From assembly GCF_039631295.1 (NCBI RefSeq), contig NZ_JBDIVE010000008.1:1-64000 (forward strand): a DNA stretch of 64,000 nucleotides, written 5' to 3'. The notes below the pieces were generated by a model that was given only the letters and a program-made list of their open reading frames with translations, had not been told where the DNA came from and did no database searches. The translations under genes were made by a program, and so were the position numbers. Shown here piece by piece: positions 8,998 to 18,320 of this stretch. Position 1 is the first letter of the stretch. Each line of letters starts with the position of its first letter. This DNA comes from Viridibacterium sediminicola (lineage in GTDB: Bacteria > Pseudomonadota > Gammaproteobacteria > Burkholderiales > Rhodocyclaceae).

Positions 8998-11900
8998 TTA
9001 GCCTCGATGAACCTCAAGCACATCGGCCTTTTGTGCGAACACCCGTCGAGTCTTGCCCGAGGAGTCCGTCACGCCTTCGGCAACCACATCGCCGGCGGCA
9101 TTGACGATGCGATATGGCTCACCGGCCAACGGCTGCCCAGTCAGCTCATCGATCAGTTGGAACTGCTCGTCATACCTTTCGCGTTTGCTGCGTTGGATGC
9201 TCAAGTCTCCGCCCTGCGCCAATGTCGCCGATCCACTCGCACTCTTCGCCCCCGTCAAATTCCGCTGACTGCCCAGCAAGGACACCTTGCCCGGTGCGGT
9301 CAGCGTGATGTTCCCGCCCGAGATCTGGATTGCTGCGCCGCCTGCGGTGAGCGTGAGGTCGCTCTTGCCCTGCAGCAGTACATCCTGGGTAGTGGAGGTA
9401 ATCGTCAGCTTCTTGTCGGCGTTGAAGTCGGCCTTGTCGCTTTGCGCTTGCACACTCAGCTTGCCTTTGGCGGCGTGGAGCATCAGGCCTTTGTCTTGTA
9501 CCGGGCGGCTGCCGTCGGAGGCTTTGCCGTAGGTGTAGAGCGCGATGCCGTCCTTCACCGCCCAGGCGCTCTTGCCTTGTGCGGCGAGGTGGATGTCTTG
9601 CGCGGTGAGGCTGAGCGTAGCGCCGGCGTTGAGGATGGCGTCCTTGGGCGTGAGCGCGCCGATGCCGGCGGGCGATTCGGCGACGATCATGGGTTCGCTC
9701 CAGGCGGGCACGGTGCCCCCTCCGCCGCCAACGGCGGCGGTGCCACCCTGTGCGCCGCCCAGCTGTTCGCTGGCGGTGCTGCCGGTTTCGGTGGTGTCCA
9801 GGATTTCCTGACTCTTGGCGAGCGCTTCGGCTGCAGCGAGTTTCTCTGGCGCCGGGTCGCCTTGCAGATCAGCCTTCTGCTTCTGCGCCGATTCGGCCAG
9901 CGTCTTGACGAGGCTCAGCGCTGCGTCGAGCTGGTTGATGGCGAGGCTCGCGTCCATTTGAGTGCCGCTGGCGTTGTTGCGCGCATCGGTGCTGAGCAGC
10001 AGGCCGCTGCCGGCGCGCAGTGCGCCGGACTGCAGCGTGGCGAGCTCGGCGCCGTGAGCGCGGTAGGTGAGGCGCTGGTTGTCGGTCTGGTGGCGGATCG
10101 CGCCGAGGCTCAAGCAACTGGCGAATTGCGTGGTGGCGAGCTGCGTGCGCGGCTCGTTGGGCGTGAGGTCGAAGACCAACTGGTTGTAGCCACCGCTGCC
10201 GGACTGGCTGGCAGACATGGCTTGGGTCTTGATGCCAGCGAGCGTGTCGGGGTGGGCGTGGCGCTCGCCGCCTGCGGCGGCGTGGGAGTGGGGTGTGGGG
10301 AGTGGGGAGTCGGTCGAATCGCCCGCAAACCACGCGGGGGCGTTGCCGGTGGCTGCGCCTGCGCCGCTGGTGACCTGGTTGTTCTGAGCATTCGCGGAGC
10401 CTTGCCCGTTGTAGAGCGTGCCGACCACGACCGGGCGGTCGATGTCGCCCTCGATGAATTCCACCAGCACCTCTTGCCCCACGCGCGGGATGAAGTGGCC
10501 GCCCCAGTTGGCGCCGGCCCACGCGGTCATTACGCGCACCCAGCTCCAGGCCGCCTTGTCGCCCGAGGCATCTTCCGCGCCCGAAGGATGCGTGAGGCGG
10601 CTGTGACTCTGCTTGCCACGCTGCCAGTGGAACTGCACGCGGATGCGGCCGTCGCGGTCGGTGTGTACGGGCTGGTTTGCATCGCCGACGACGATGGCCG
10701 ATTGCGCGCCGCGCACGCTGGGGCGGGGGCGCAGAGTGACGCCGCGTGCATCTTGTGCGATGGGCCGGAAGGGGACGGGCGCGGGGAGGAGGGTGAAGTG
10801 GTTGGTGTAGAGCGGGGAGTGGGGAGTCGGGAGTGGGGAGTCGGGGGGGGGTGTGAGTCCCTTGGTCAGGCTGGGGTTGAGGTTGTTGCGGGCTTGATGG
10901 GTGACGCGAATGAGGGCGTAGCGGTTGCGGTCCGCTGGGTCAGTGTCGGCCGGCATGTCCGCATCGAAATGATTGTCGAGCGTAAAGGTGGTGCCGGGCG
11001 AGAGCGTGCGCACGGTGCCGCTGCCGGTGAGGGCTTGGCGTGCGGCTTCGAGCGCTTCGATCTGGCGGGCGGCGTAGCGCTCGCCCTGTTCGCGCGTGGG
11101 CCAGATGTAGGCGCCAGGGGCATCGAAGCGCGTGAGCGGCATGTCGGCCACCGCTTCGTCAGGCGTGCTGCTGGCGGAGGCGCTGCGCGTGTCGAGGCTG
11201 CGATAGTCCCAGCTGGCGATTTCGATGCTGTGGGTGGCGAGGCTGCGCTGCGGCACGATGGACTGAATGGTGTCCTGCGACTCGGTGGCGTTGGCGCGGT
11301 GGAAGCGGATGCGCGCCTGCGCGTTCTCAGTGAAGGCGTCGCGGTGGTCGGCGATGACCATCGTGTGTGAGGCGCCTTCGAGCGCACCGGTGGCGGCGTG
11401 CTCGAACCAGTAGTAAAGGCCTTCCTCGGCCATCAGGCGTTCGATGAATGCCAGATCGGTCTCGTTGTACTGCGTGCAGATGCTGCGCTTGGGGTAGGCC
11501 GCTGCGTCGGCGAGATCCAATCGCCAGGCTGGAACCAGTGCGCCCTGCGCGGAGTAGTCGGCGAAGACCGCTTCGATGATCTCGGGGACCGACATGTCGT
11601 GGAAGACGAAGCTGTCGCGACGGTGGCCAAGAAAGGCGAGCCAGGGCTCGATGCGCAGACGGAAGTAGCCGAAGGCGCCCGGATTTATGATCGACGACAG
11701 TCGCTCGACGCTCCCCTCGCCCACTTGCGGGAGAGGGGTTGGGGGAGAGGGCGGGGCCTGCAGGCGTTCGAAGGCGGTGATGTGGCCGTGGAAGGGGCGC
11801 AGTGCGAATCGCGACTGTTGCGTGAGTAACTCAATCAGGATGGGCTTGCCCAGCCAGTCGGGCGCGTCGAGGCTGGCGGTGGCGCAGAGGACTTTGAGGT

Positions 11901-12093
11901 CGAAGGCGAATCCAGCTGCGCACTCGTGACCGCTGGATGAGGGGCCGATCTCTTCGACGCCGCTGAGTGATTCGGCGAGCAGGCTGTGCACGACGTTGCC
12001 GGTGTGCAGGCGGATGAGGCGCGTGCTGTCCGTGTGGCCCGGCATCAGGGCTTTGCGGATTTCTTCAGCGATGGTGTTAGGCGATAAGGCCAT
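8998..12093 (-). CDS. vgrG: VgrG spike protein (TssI), vgrG-2
   Basis: This full-length VgrG of 1,031 residues forms the trimeric tip of the T6SS needle and carries effectors. Order of parts: gp27-like base (residues about 25-400, with IRPF-like FALRPFHGHITAF and TDLAFIERLMAEEGLYYWFE), gp5-like OB domain (RIRVQFHWQRG, WVRVMTAWAGANWGGHFIPR), DUF2345 region, and a beta-helix ending GNITLTAPGKVSLLG. A C-terminal transthyretin-like domain follows (YDEQFQLIDELTGQPLAGEP, GVTDSSGKTRRVFA). The last domain differs from the other VgrGs here and probably selects the effector at 6832-8940. Two low-complexity inserts (PPSPPTPLPQVGEG and DSPLPTPHS) come from short intergenic-type repeats within the frame. 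Starts at ATG 12093 after the Tae4-like gene. Confidence 0.96.
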   Translation of the reverse strand: MALSPNTIAEEIRKALMPGHTDSTRLIRLHTGNVVHSLLAESLSGVEEIGPSSSGHECAAGFAFDLKVLCATASLDAPDWLGKPILIELLTQQSRFALRPFHGHITAFERLQAPPSPPTPLPQVGEGSVERLSSIINPGAFGYFRLRIEPWLAFLGHRRDSFVFHDMSVPEIIEAVFADYSAQGALVPAWRLDLADAAAYPKRSICTQYNETDLAFIERLMAEEGLYYWFEHAATGALEGASHTMVIADHRDAFTENAQARIRFHRANATESQDTIQSIVPQRSLATHSIEIASWDYRSLDTRSASASSTPDEAVADMPLTRFDAPGAYIWPTREQGERYAARQIEALEAARQALTGSGTVRTLSPGTTFTLDNHFDADMPADTDPADRNRYALIRVTHQARNNLNPSLTKGLTPPPDSPLPTPHSPLYTNHFTLLPAPVPFRPIAQDARGVTLRPRPSVRGAQSAIVVGDANQPVHTDRDGRIRVQFHWQRGKQSHSRLTHPSGAEDASGDKAAWSWVRVMTAWAGANWGGHFIPRVGQEVLVEFIEGDIDRPVVVGTLYNGQGSANAQNNQVTSGAGAATGNAPAWFAGDSTDSPLPTPHSHAAAGGERHAHPDTLAGIKTQAMSASQSGSGGYNQLVFDLTPNEPRTQLATTQFASCLSLGAIRHQTDNQRLTYRAHGAELATLQSGALRAGSGLLLSTDARNNASGTQMDASLAINQLDAALSLVKTLAESAQKQKADLQGDPAPEKLAAAEALAKSQEILDTTETGSTASEQLGGAQGGTAAVGGGGGTVPAWSEPMIVAESPAGIGALTPKDAILNAGATLSLTAQDIHLAAQGKSAWAVKDGIALYTYGKASDGSRPVQDKGLMLHAAKGKLSVQAQSDKADFNADKKLTITSTTQDVLLQGKSDLTLTAGGAAIQISGGNITLTAPGKVSLLGSQRNLTGAKSASGSATLAQGGDLSIQRSKRERYDEQFQLIDELTGQPLAGEPYRIVNAAGDVVAEGVTDSSGKTRRVFAQKADVLEVHRG
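9410..11382 (-). repeat. Large duplicated vgrG segment, copy B
   Basis: This is the partner of 3,053-5,025, lying inside the intact vgrG-2. It covers the end of the base domain, the OB-fold, DUF2345 and most of the beta-helix. The effector-specifying C-terminal tip lies outside the identical block, as expected if recombination exchanges tips and their effector cassettes. Confidence 0.85.
11711..11751. repeat. Short GC-rich palindromic repeat inside vgrG-2
   Basis: An imperfect palindrome of the CTCxCCxxxTTGCGGGAGAGGGG type lies in frame in vgrG-2 and encodes the Pro-rich insert PTPLPQVGEG. A closely related perfect palindrome lies in vgrG-3 at 27,532-27,555. Such sequences are normally intergenic. 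Confidence 0.6.
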
Positions 12094-12126
12094 GAGTTAC
12101 CTGATGGTGCGGCGAGGGGGCGGGGC

Positions 12127-12573
12127 TCAGGCCAGCGGCCAGAACCAGATTTCCTTGCAGTTGAAGTAGCCGTGCTGGCTGCACAGCAGCGCTGCATTGC
12201 CTGGCTCGATCAGATCGATATGACCGCCTTCGTAACTGCTGCTGGCCTGGAAGAACACGACGCCACGCTTGAGGCTCAGTTCATGTTTGGCCACATCGCC
12301 GTCAGTGAATACTTCGGGCAGGTCAAATATCGTGTGCAGCGACAACTGCTCGGCCAGGCGCCGTGCGCCGGGCTCGGCGTATTTGCCGCGATGCTTGCCC
12401 GTGCTGATCGGCAAGCGGCCCATGAAGGCGAGGCTGCAGTCGAGCAATGCCAGGCTGATGCGCACAGCGCTCTTGTTGATGCTCGCCGGATGCGTGGCCT
12501 GGCTGGCGAGTTCGGTGGCTTGGGCGCTGGATGCGAGGACCGCTGCCTTGAGCGTGGCATAACTGGGCTTCAT
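12127..12573 (-). CDS. tae4: Tae4-like amidase effector with Ser at the nucleophile position
   Basis: The 148-residue protein matches the Tae4 family of T6SS amidases, which cut the peptide stem of peptidoglycan in the periplasm of target cells. Family marks seen: RISLALL near residue 38, PGARRLAEQL, KRGVVFFQ, GGHIDLIEPGNA with His118 and Asp120, and a C-terminal Cys pair (131 and 139) in the CSQHGYFNCKEIWFWPL block. Family members I recall have Cys in the NxCAVRMSLAL motif. Here the motif is NKSAVRISLAL, with Ser35 encoded by AGC at 12,469-12,471, one base from TGC. The catalytic cysteine therefore appears to be lost. No Tai4-like immunity gene is next to it. The gene lies between clpV and vgrG-2 in the leftward operon. 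Cys46 is nearby but not in the motif. Confidence 0.85.
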   Translation of the reverse strand: MKPSYATLKAAVLASSAQATELASQATHPASINKSAVRISLALLDCSLAFMGRLPISTGKHRGKYAEPGARRLAEQLSLHTIFDLPEVFTDGDVAKHELSLKRGVVFFQASSSYEGGHIDLIEPGNAALLCSQHGYFNCKEIWFWPLA

Positions 12574-12624
12574 GGTTTCTCCTTGCGAGCGAGATTTGTC
12601 CTGGCGCGTGTAGCGGGCCGTGCT

Positions 12625-15342
12625 TTAGCTGATTGCATACTTGAACTCCCCCTTGTCATTGGTGCTGAGCTTGATCTTCTTGATCTCGCGCCCCTCGGCC
12701 ATGCGCGAGAGCACGCTGCCGGCGATCTCGGGCAGCATGGTGCCGCCCAGGATGTTGTCGACGTTGCGGGCGCCGGAGTCGACTTCGGTGCAGCGGGCGA
12801 GCACGGCTTCGACGAGGTCGTCGGTATAGCTGAGTGCCGCGTTGTGGTTATCAAAGACGCGGCGGGCGATGCGGTCGAGCTTGAGGCGGATGATCAGCTC
12901 CAGCACGTCGTCGGAGATCGGGTAGTAGGGCACGACCTTGAGGCGGCCGAGGAAGGCGGGCTTGAAGGCTTTGTTGAGCTGCGGGCGGATCAGGCCGTCC
13001 AGATCCTCAGGCGTCGGCATTTCTGCAGCGGGCTTGTTGAGGCAGGCCTGCATCAGTGTGCTGGAGCCGACGTTGCTGGTGAGGATGATCAGGGTGTTGC
13101 GGAAGTCGATCTCGCGACCTTCGGCGTCGTCCAGCACGCCTTTGTCGAAGACCTGGAAGAAGAGTTCGAGTACGTCGGGGTGGGCCTTTTCGACTTCGTC
13201 GAGCAGTACGACGGAGTAGGGCTTGCGGCGCACGGCTTCGGTGAGCACGCCGCCTTCGCCATAGCCGACGTAGCCGGGGGGCGAGCCCTTGAGGCCGGAG
13301 ACGGTATGCGCTTCCTGGTACTCGCTCATGTTGATGGTGATGAGGTTGCGCTCGCCGCCGTAGAGCGATTCGGCGAGGGCCAGTGCGGTCTCGGTCTTGC
13401 CGACGCCGGAGGGGCCGACGAAGAGGAACACGCCCTTGGGTTTGTTGGGGTCTTCGAGGTTGGCGCGCGCGGTGCGCACGCGCTGGGATATGGCTTCAAG
13501 CGCATGGGGCTGACCGATGACGCGTGCTTCGAGCGATTCCTTGAGTGTGAGCACGGCCTGGATTTCGTCTTTGACCATCTTGCCGAGCGGGATACCGGTC
13601 CAGCTGGAGATGATTTCGGCGACCACGTTGCCATCGACCTGCAGCGGCACCAGCGGGGTCTCGCCCTGCATGCCGCGCAGTTCGGCGGAGAGGGTTTCGA
13701 GTTCGACGTGGGCGTCGCTCTTGGGCGCAGCCTTGGCCTTGCCCTTGGTCTTCTTGCCGTCGTCGCCTGCAGCAGGTTCTTCGGTGCTGGTGGTGGCCTG
13801 GTGTTCGAGGGCGGCACGCTGTGCGCCGATCTTCTCGACGAGGGCTTTCTCCTGCTCCCAGCGGGCGCGGTCGGCGCTGAGCTGCGCGTTCAGGGCTTCA
13901 CGCTCGGCCTCCAGCTCCTTGATGCGCGCGGCATGGTCGTGGCCGGTGGCGCGCTCGCGTGACAGCGAGGCGAACTCGGCTTCGATGCGGTCGAGGCGTT
14001 TGGTGGTGTCGTCAATGCGCGCGGGTGTGGCGCTCTGGCCGAGGGCGACGCGGGCGCAGGCGGTGTCGAGCACGCTGATGGCCTTGTCGGGCAGCTGGCG
14101 GCCGGTGATGTAGCGAGCCGAGAGGCGCACGGCTTCGGTGATGGCTTCGTCAAGGATGCGCACATTGAAGTGCTTTTCCATCAGCGCGCTCATGGCGCGC
14201 AGCATGGCGCTGGCGAGTTCTTCTGTGGGCTCTTCGACCTTGACGACTTGGAAGCGGCGGGCGAGGGCGGCGTCTTTTTCGAAGTACTTCTTGTATTCGC
14301 TCCAGGTGGTGGCGGCGATGGTGCGCAGCTCGCCGCGCGCCAACGCGGGCTTGAGCAAGTTGGCGGCATCGTTCTGGCCAGCCTGGCCGCCCGCGCCGAT
14401 CATGGTGTGGGCTTCGTCGATGAAGAGAATGATGGGCGTGGGGCTTTTCTTTACTTCATCGATGACGTTCTTGAGGCGGTTCTCGAACTCGCCTTTCACG
14501 CTGGCGCCGGCCTGCAGCAGGCCCATGTCCAGCGTGTGCAGGGCGACGCCCTGCAGCGGGGGCGGTACGTCGCCCTGTGCAATACGCAGCGCGAGACCTT
14601 CGACCACAGCGGTCTTGCCGACGCCGGCTTCACCAGTGAGGATGGGGTTGTTCTGGCGGCGCCGCATCAGGATGTCGATGGCCTGGCGGATTTCCATGTC
14701 GCGGCCGATGACCGGGTCGATCTTGCCGTCCTTGGCACGCTGCGTGAGCTTGGTGGTGAACTGGTCCAGCGCGGGCGTGCGCGGATTGCCTTGCGCGGCG
14801 GCGGCCATGTCGCCGGCATCGACGTCGCCATCAGGAGCGTTCGCGGCGTGGCTGACGGCCTGCACGGCTTCGTCGGAGCCCACGGTGAGCTCGGTGAGCT
14901 TGTGTTTGATCTCGTCGAGCGGGAACTTGACGAACAGCTTGGAGCCACGGAAAGCGAGTTGCGACAGATCGGGCGAGGTGAGCAGGGCCAGCAGCAGGTG
15001 GCCGCTGCGGATCTGTGCGTTGCCGGATTCGAGCGAGGCGATCAGCCAGGCATGCTCGAACAGCGCCGGCAGATGTTGCGAGAACACCGGTGTGCGCGTG
15101 TTGCCATCCTTGAAGCGGGCGATCTCGGCATTGAGGTCGCGCTCCAGCGCGGTGAGGCTGACGTCGCACTTGCGCGCCAGGCGGGCAAAGTCGGAGTTGT
15201 CGGTCTCGCACAACGCGAGGAACAGGTGCTCGATGTCGACTTCGAAATTGCCGCGCGCCATGCACAGCGAAGCTGCGCGCTCGGCTGCCTTGCGACAGGT
15301 GTTGTTGAGTTTGCCGACGAGTACTTTGAGATTGTTGGACAT
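12625..15342 (-). CDS. clpV: ClpV/TssH AAA+ ATPase
   Basis: This 905-residue AAA+ unfoldase disassembles contracted TssB/TssC sheaths in the cytoplasm so that subunits can be reused. The N-terminal Clp_N domain (residues about 10-150, with HLFLALCETDNSDFARLA) binds the sheath. The first ATPase module has Walker A GEAGVGKT (about 235) and Walker B LFIDEAHTMIGAG. A coiled-coil middle domain follows. The second module has GPSGVGKT and VVLLDEVEKAHPDV. Length and domain order are normal for ClpV. It follows tssG and precedes the Tae4-like gene. Confidence 0.98.
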   Translation of the reverse strand: MSNNLKVLVGKLNNTCRKAAERAASLCMARGNFEVDIEHLFLALCETDNSDFARLARKCDVSLTALERDLNAEIARFKDGNTRTPVFSQHLPALFEHAWLIASLESGNAQIRSGHLLLALLTSPDLSQLAFRGSKLFVKFPLDEIKHKLTELTVGSDEAVQAVSHAANAPDGDVDAGDMAAAAQGNPRTPALDQFTTKLTQRAKDGKIDPVIGRDMEIRQAIDILMRRRQNNPILTGEAGVGKTAVVEGLALRIAQGDVPPPLQGVALHTLDMGLLQAGASVKGEFENRLKNVIDEVKKSPTPIILFIDEAHTMIGAGGQAGQNDAANLLKPALARGELRTIAATTWSEYKKYFEKDAALARRFQVVKVEEPTEELASAMLRAMSALMEKHFNVRILDEAITEAVRLSARYITGRQLPDKAISVLDTACARVALGQSATPARIDDTTKRLDRIEAEFASLSRERATGHDHAARIKELEAEREALNAQLSADRARWEQEKALVEKIGAQRAALEHQATTSTEEPAAGDDGKKTKGKAKAAPKSDAHVELETLSAELRGMQGETPLVPLQVDGNVVAEIISSWTGIPLGKMVKDEIQAVLTLKESLEARVIGQPHALEAISQRVRTARANLEDPNKPKGVFLFVGPSGVGKTETALALAESLYGGERNLITINMSEYQEAHTVSGLKGSPPGYVGYGEGGVLTEAVRRKPYSVVLLDEVEKAHPDVLELFFQVFDKGVLDDAEGREIDFRNTLIILTSNVGSSTLMQACLNKPAAEMPTPEDLDGLIRPQLNKAFKPAFLGRLKVVPYYPISDDVLELIIRLKLDRIARRVFDNHNAALSYTDDLVEAVLARCTEVDSGARNVDNILGGTMLPEIAGSVLSRMAEGREIKKIKLSTNDKGEFKYAIS

Positions 15343-15374
15343 GGTCTGGAGCGATGCTAAGTGGATGAAAGGGT

Positions 15375-16502
15375 TCAGGCGGCAAGTGGCTCGACAGCTT
15401 CGTGGGTGATGTCGTAGGCCACGTCGCTGCGATGCGCGTGTGTCATGCGGGTCAGTACCCAGGTGTTGTGTCCGAGGCGCAGAGCGGGCTGGCCATCAAG
15501 ACGTGCCGGGCGCACATCCTCCTTGCGCAGGATGGGACGCACGGTGCATTCGAGGGTGATGCCGCTCAGCATGAGCAGTAGCTGGGTGATGGCTTGCGCG
15601 GCTTCCCCGCCCGGCAGGAAGCGTTCGAAGTCCTCGCGCCTGAGTGGACCGACCTGCAGCTCGAATGCTGTCTGGATGTGCCACACGCGTTCGCCGCACA
15701 AGGTATCTACGCCCAACTGCATGCCCTGGCCGCCGAGCACGCTGAGCTGATCAGGCGGCAGGCGATGCCAGCGGCCGTGAAACTGTTTGAGTTTGACCGG
15801 TACGCAGAAGTAATCAGCGACGATGCGCTCGACAAGATGTGCCGGGCGGGCGCTGTGGCGTAGTGCGCCGGCATAATAGGCCAGCGTCTCGGCCAGTACC
15901 GGGCGCTGCTGCTGGCAGCGGATGTCTTGCTCTGACGGATTACCCGAGCCCAGCAGCGACAGCATCATTGGCAGGAAGCGCTCCTGACGGTTTCGTTCGT
16001 ACTGGAAGTAGAGACGGTATTTTTCCCAGGCACGATAGAACAGGGTGACGGCGCGATTATTGAAGATGTCGAGAAAGGCGCGTGCACCGCGATCACGGTG
16101 ACGGATTTCGCGCTCGATCAGCTGTTCGGTGTAGGCGCGGGGCAAGGTGCCTTGATTGCCGCTCAGACCGATGAAGGCTGGCGTCAGGCGCGCCTCCCTG
16201 ATCTGATCCACAGGCGGCATCGGCGCTTTGTCAGGCCACCGTGTGGACTCGCTGCTGGCGATGTCGTAGTCCAGTTGCAGGGCTTCAATTTCGCTGGGCG
16301 CGAAGCCAATGCTCAGCGAGTTGCTGAAGCGGATCCGCTCGCCTACCGGATCTTCGGCCGGGTTGCCGTTTCCGCTGCGGGCATCGTGCAGACGAAAATG
16401 CGCAACCAGCACCCGTACCGCCTGGAAAAATTCAAAGCGGTAAGGTTCAGTGCGCAGTGTCTCGATTACACCAGGGTCTGGTCGCCGTTGCGCGGTGGGC
16501 AT
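15375..16502 (-). CDS. tssG: TssG baseplate protein (ImpH/VasB)
   Basis: The 375-residue protein is a T6SS baseplate wedge component that pairs with two TssF copies. Recognised from the ImpH/VasB opening (PYRFEFFQAVRVL), IRFSNSLSIGFAPSEI, the TPAFIGLSGNQGTLP segment, and the FLDIFNNRAVTLFYRAWEKY motif typical of the family. The ATG at 16502 overlaps the end of tssF by 37 bp, indicating coupled translation. Downstream is clpV. Confidence 0.97.
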   Translation of the reverse strand: MPTAQRRPDPGVIETLRTEPYRFEFFQAVRVLVAHFRLHDARSGNGNPAEDPVGERIRFSNSLSIGFAPSEIEALQLDYDIASSESTRWPDKAPMPPVDQIREARLTPAFIGLSGNQGTLPRAYTEQLIEREIRHRDRGARAFLDIFNNRAVTLFYRAWEKYRLYFQYERNRQERFLPMMLSLLGSGNPSEQDIRCQQQRPVLAETLAYYAGALRHSARPAHLVERIVADYFCVPVKLKQFHGRWHRLPPDQLSVLGGQGMQLGVDTLCGERVWHIQTAFELQVGPLRREDFERFLPGGEAAQAITQLLLMLSGITLECTVRPILRKEDVRPARLDGQPALRLGHNTWVLTRMTHAHRSDVAYDITHEAVEPLAA

Positions 16503-18307
16503 CGCATGATCTCCTCGTTGGTGTCGTAGCGAACCAGGACGAGTTGGGTGAAGCTGTTGATATGGACGTAGAGACCGAAGAAATAGTCGAGCAGACGGCC
16601 CACGTGTTCTACGCCGGTGCCGACGAAGAACTGTGGGTCCACGCTCAGCGTGATCTCGATGCCCTTGACGAAGCTGGGGAAGGGATCTCCTTTGACACGC
16701 GCGGTGACGACGCGATGCCGAATGCCTTGCAGACCATCGATAATCTTGCGTGTCACCGGAGAGCGCGTGATGTCATACAGCGCCAGGGTCTCCTTGAGGG
16801 ACGATAGCCCGGACTCGGTCAGCGAGAGGTGATTGAGCGCGAGCTGCGAGATCAACCGCCAATGTGCGCCGCTGCGGTCGATGCGTGCGGTGGCCGTGGG
16901 CTTGCGCAACAAACTGATGCTGCGCGCGATTGACCCGCCTTCGAGGAACAGGTCTCCGCCGGCGACGCCGACCGGAATCTGTGCCGGCAAGTCGCGGTTG
17001 GTGCAGCTCAGCTCAATGGAAAGGGTTTCCGTTTTTTCGGCGCGTGGATCAAAGTCGAGATCGACCACCGACATCTCGTATTCAAAACCCGGGCTCAGTT
17101 CGGCGACCTGCTCGTCGCGCCGCAGGTGATAGAAGCGGCCCGCCTCAGCGAGTGATTCGCCGTGACGCAGCGCGTAATAGGGACGATATTCAAGCTGGCG
17201 TTCGCCCCGCACCGTTTTCTCGATCTTGCAGACCGAATCGACCGAATACAGCTCGAAGGCGTGCGCGCGCCGGCTGTCCGGCAGCACCGGGTAGCTGGAC
17301 TTGGTGTGGGTGAGGCGGATCGGCTCGGCGTGCTGACGGAACAGATTCACTACCGGTGTGCAATGGGTGAGGAAATTATTGGCGCCAATGCGTTCAAGCA
17401 GTCGCACATCACGGTCATCCTCGCGCTGCGAGCCGAGGATGAAATGCAGCGTGAAGGCTGTGCAGCCTGGCGGAAGCTGAGTGCGCAGCACGCTCAGGTC
17501 GATATCGACGAAGTTGAATTTCTCCGGGAAGGCGAAGAACTCGGACAGCAGACGGTATGCAAGGTGCGAGCGTGCGTCGTAATCGAGCAGCTCTTCGTCG
17601 AGCGCAAAGCCCACTGCATGGGCGATAGCTGTGGTTTGCACGCGCCAGCGATGTTCGCCGGGGATTTCAAGGGCGACGTCCAGAGCACGGGACAACATGG
17701 CTTCGCGCAATTGGGCGATCAGCGAGGCTTCGCCATCGATGAACAGGCGCAGGCGCTCAAGGGGCAGTACATCGAGCGTCAGCTGAGTGGAGCTCGATTC
17801 GAGCTTGAGACTGAGCAGGGCTCCAGCGCCCGGCGGGGGCAAATACGCCCGCGGCGGCGTGAAGGCTTCTTCGAACAGGGCGGAACTCACACGCAGCGGC
17901 GCGAGATGGACCGGGTAGGCCGTGCGGAATTTGCAGGCAACGCCTTTGACGGGGCGCGTACTCAGCTGGGTGCCGCGCGGAATTGTCGACACATCGGAGA
18001 GCTGGGCATCGGCACCGCCCAGATCGAAGCGCGCAATCGAAAAAGCGGGCAGCGGCCGCAGATAGTGGGGATAGAGTACGTCGAGAAACGAGGTCGTCAG
18101 CTCTGGGAAATCGTCTTCAAGCTTCTTTTGTACTCGCGCTGAGAGCAGCGCGAAAGATTCGATCATGCGTTCGACATGCGGGTCTTCGCAGGCATCGCCG
18201 GAGATCAGCAGGCGCGAGGCGATCTTCGGATAGCGTGTTGCAAACTCGCGGGCGTGACGACGCAGGAAGGTGAGTTCGCGTTCGTAATAGGGAAGCAGGT
18301 CGCGCAT
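16466..18307 (-). CDS. tssF: TssF baseplate protein (ImpG/VasA)
   Basis: This baseplate protein has 613 residues when started at ATG 18307 (MRDLLPYYERELTFLRRHA), the conserved family N-terminus; upstream in-frame sequence belongs to tssE read in another frame. Other family segments are PKIASRLLISGDACEDPHVE, RMIESFALLSARVQKKLEDD and ELTTSFLDVLYPHYLRP. It assembles with TssG, TssE and TssK around the VgrG/PAAR spike. It lies 13 bp after tssE and overlaps tssG. Confidence 0.97.
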   Translation of the reverse strand: MRDLLPYYERELTFLRRHAREFATRYPKIASRLLISGDACEDPHVERMIESFALLSARVQKKLEDDFPELTTSFLDVLYPHYLRPLPAFSIARFDLGGADAQLSDVSTIPRGTQLSTRPVKGVACKFRTAYPVHLAPLRVSSALFEEAFTPPRAYLPPPGAGALLSLKLESSSTQLTLDVLPLERLRLFIDGEASLIAQLREAMLSRALDVALEIPGEHRWRVQTTAIAHAVGFALDEELLDYDARSHLAYRLLSEFFAFPEKFNFVDIDLSVLRTQLPPGCTAFTLHFILGSQREDDRDVRLLERIGANNFLTHCTPVVNLFRQHAEPIRLTHTKSSYPVLPDSRRAHAFELYSVDSVCKIEKTVRGERQLEYRPYYALRHGESLAEAGRFYHLRRDEQVAELSPGFEYEMSVVDLDFDPRAEKTETLSIELSCTNRDLPAQIPVGVAGGDLFLEGGSIARSISLLRKPTATARIDRSGAHWRLISQLALNHLSLTESGLSSLKETLALYDITRSPVTRKIIDGLQGIRHRVVTARVKGDPFPSFVKGIEITLSVDPQFFVGTGVEHVGRLLDYFFGLYVHINSFTQLVLVRYDTNEEIMRCPPRNGDQTLV

Positions 18308-18320
18308 GATGTGTTCGCTC

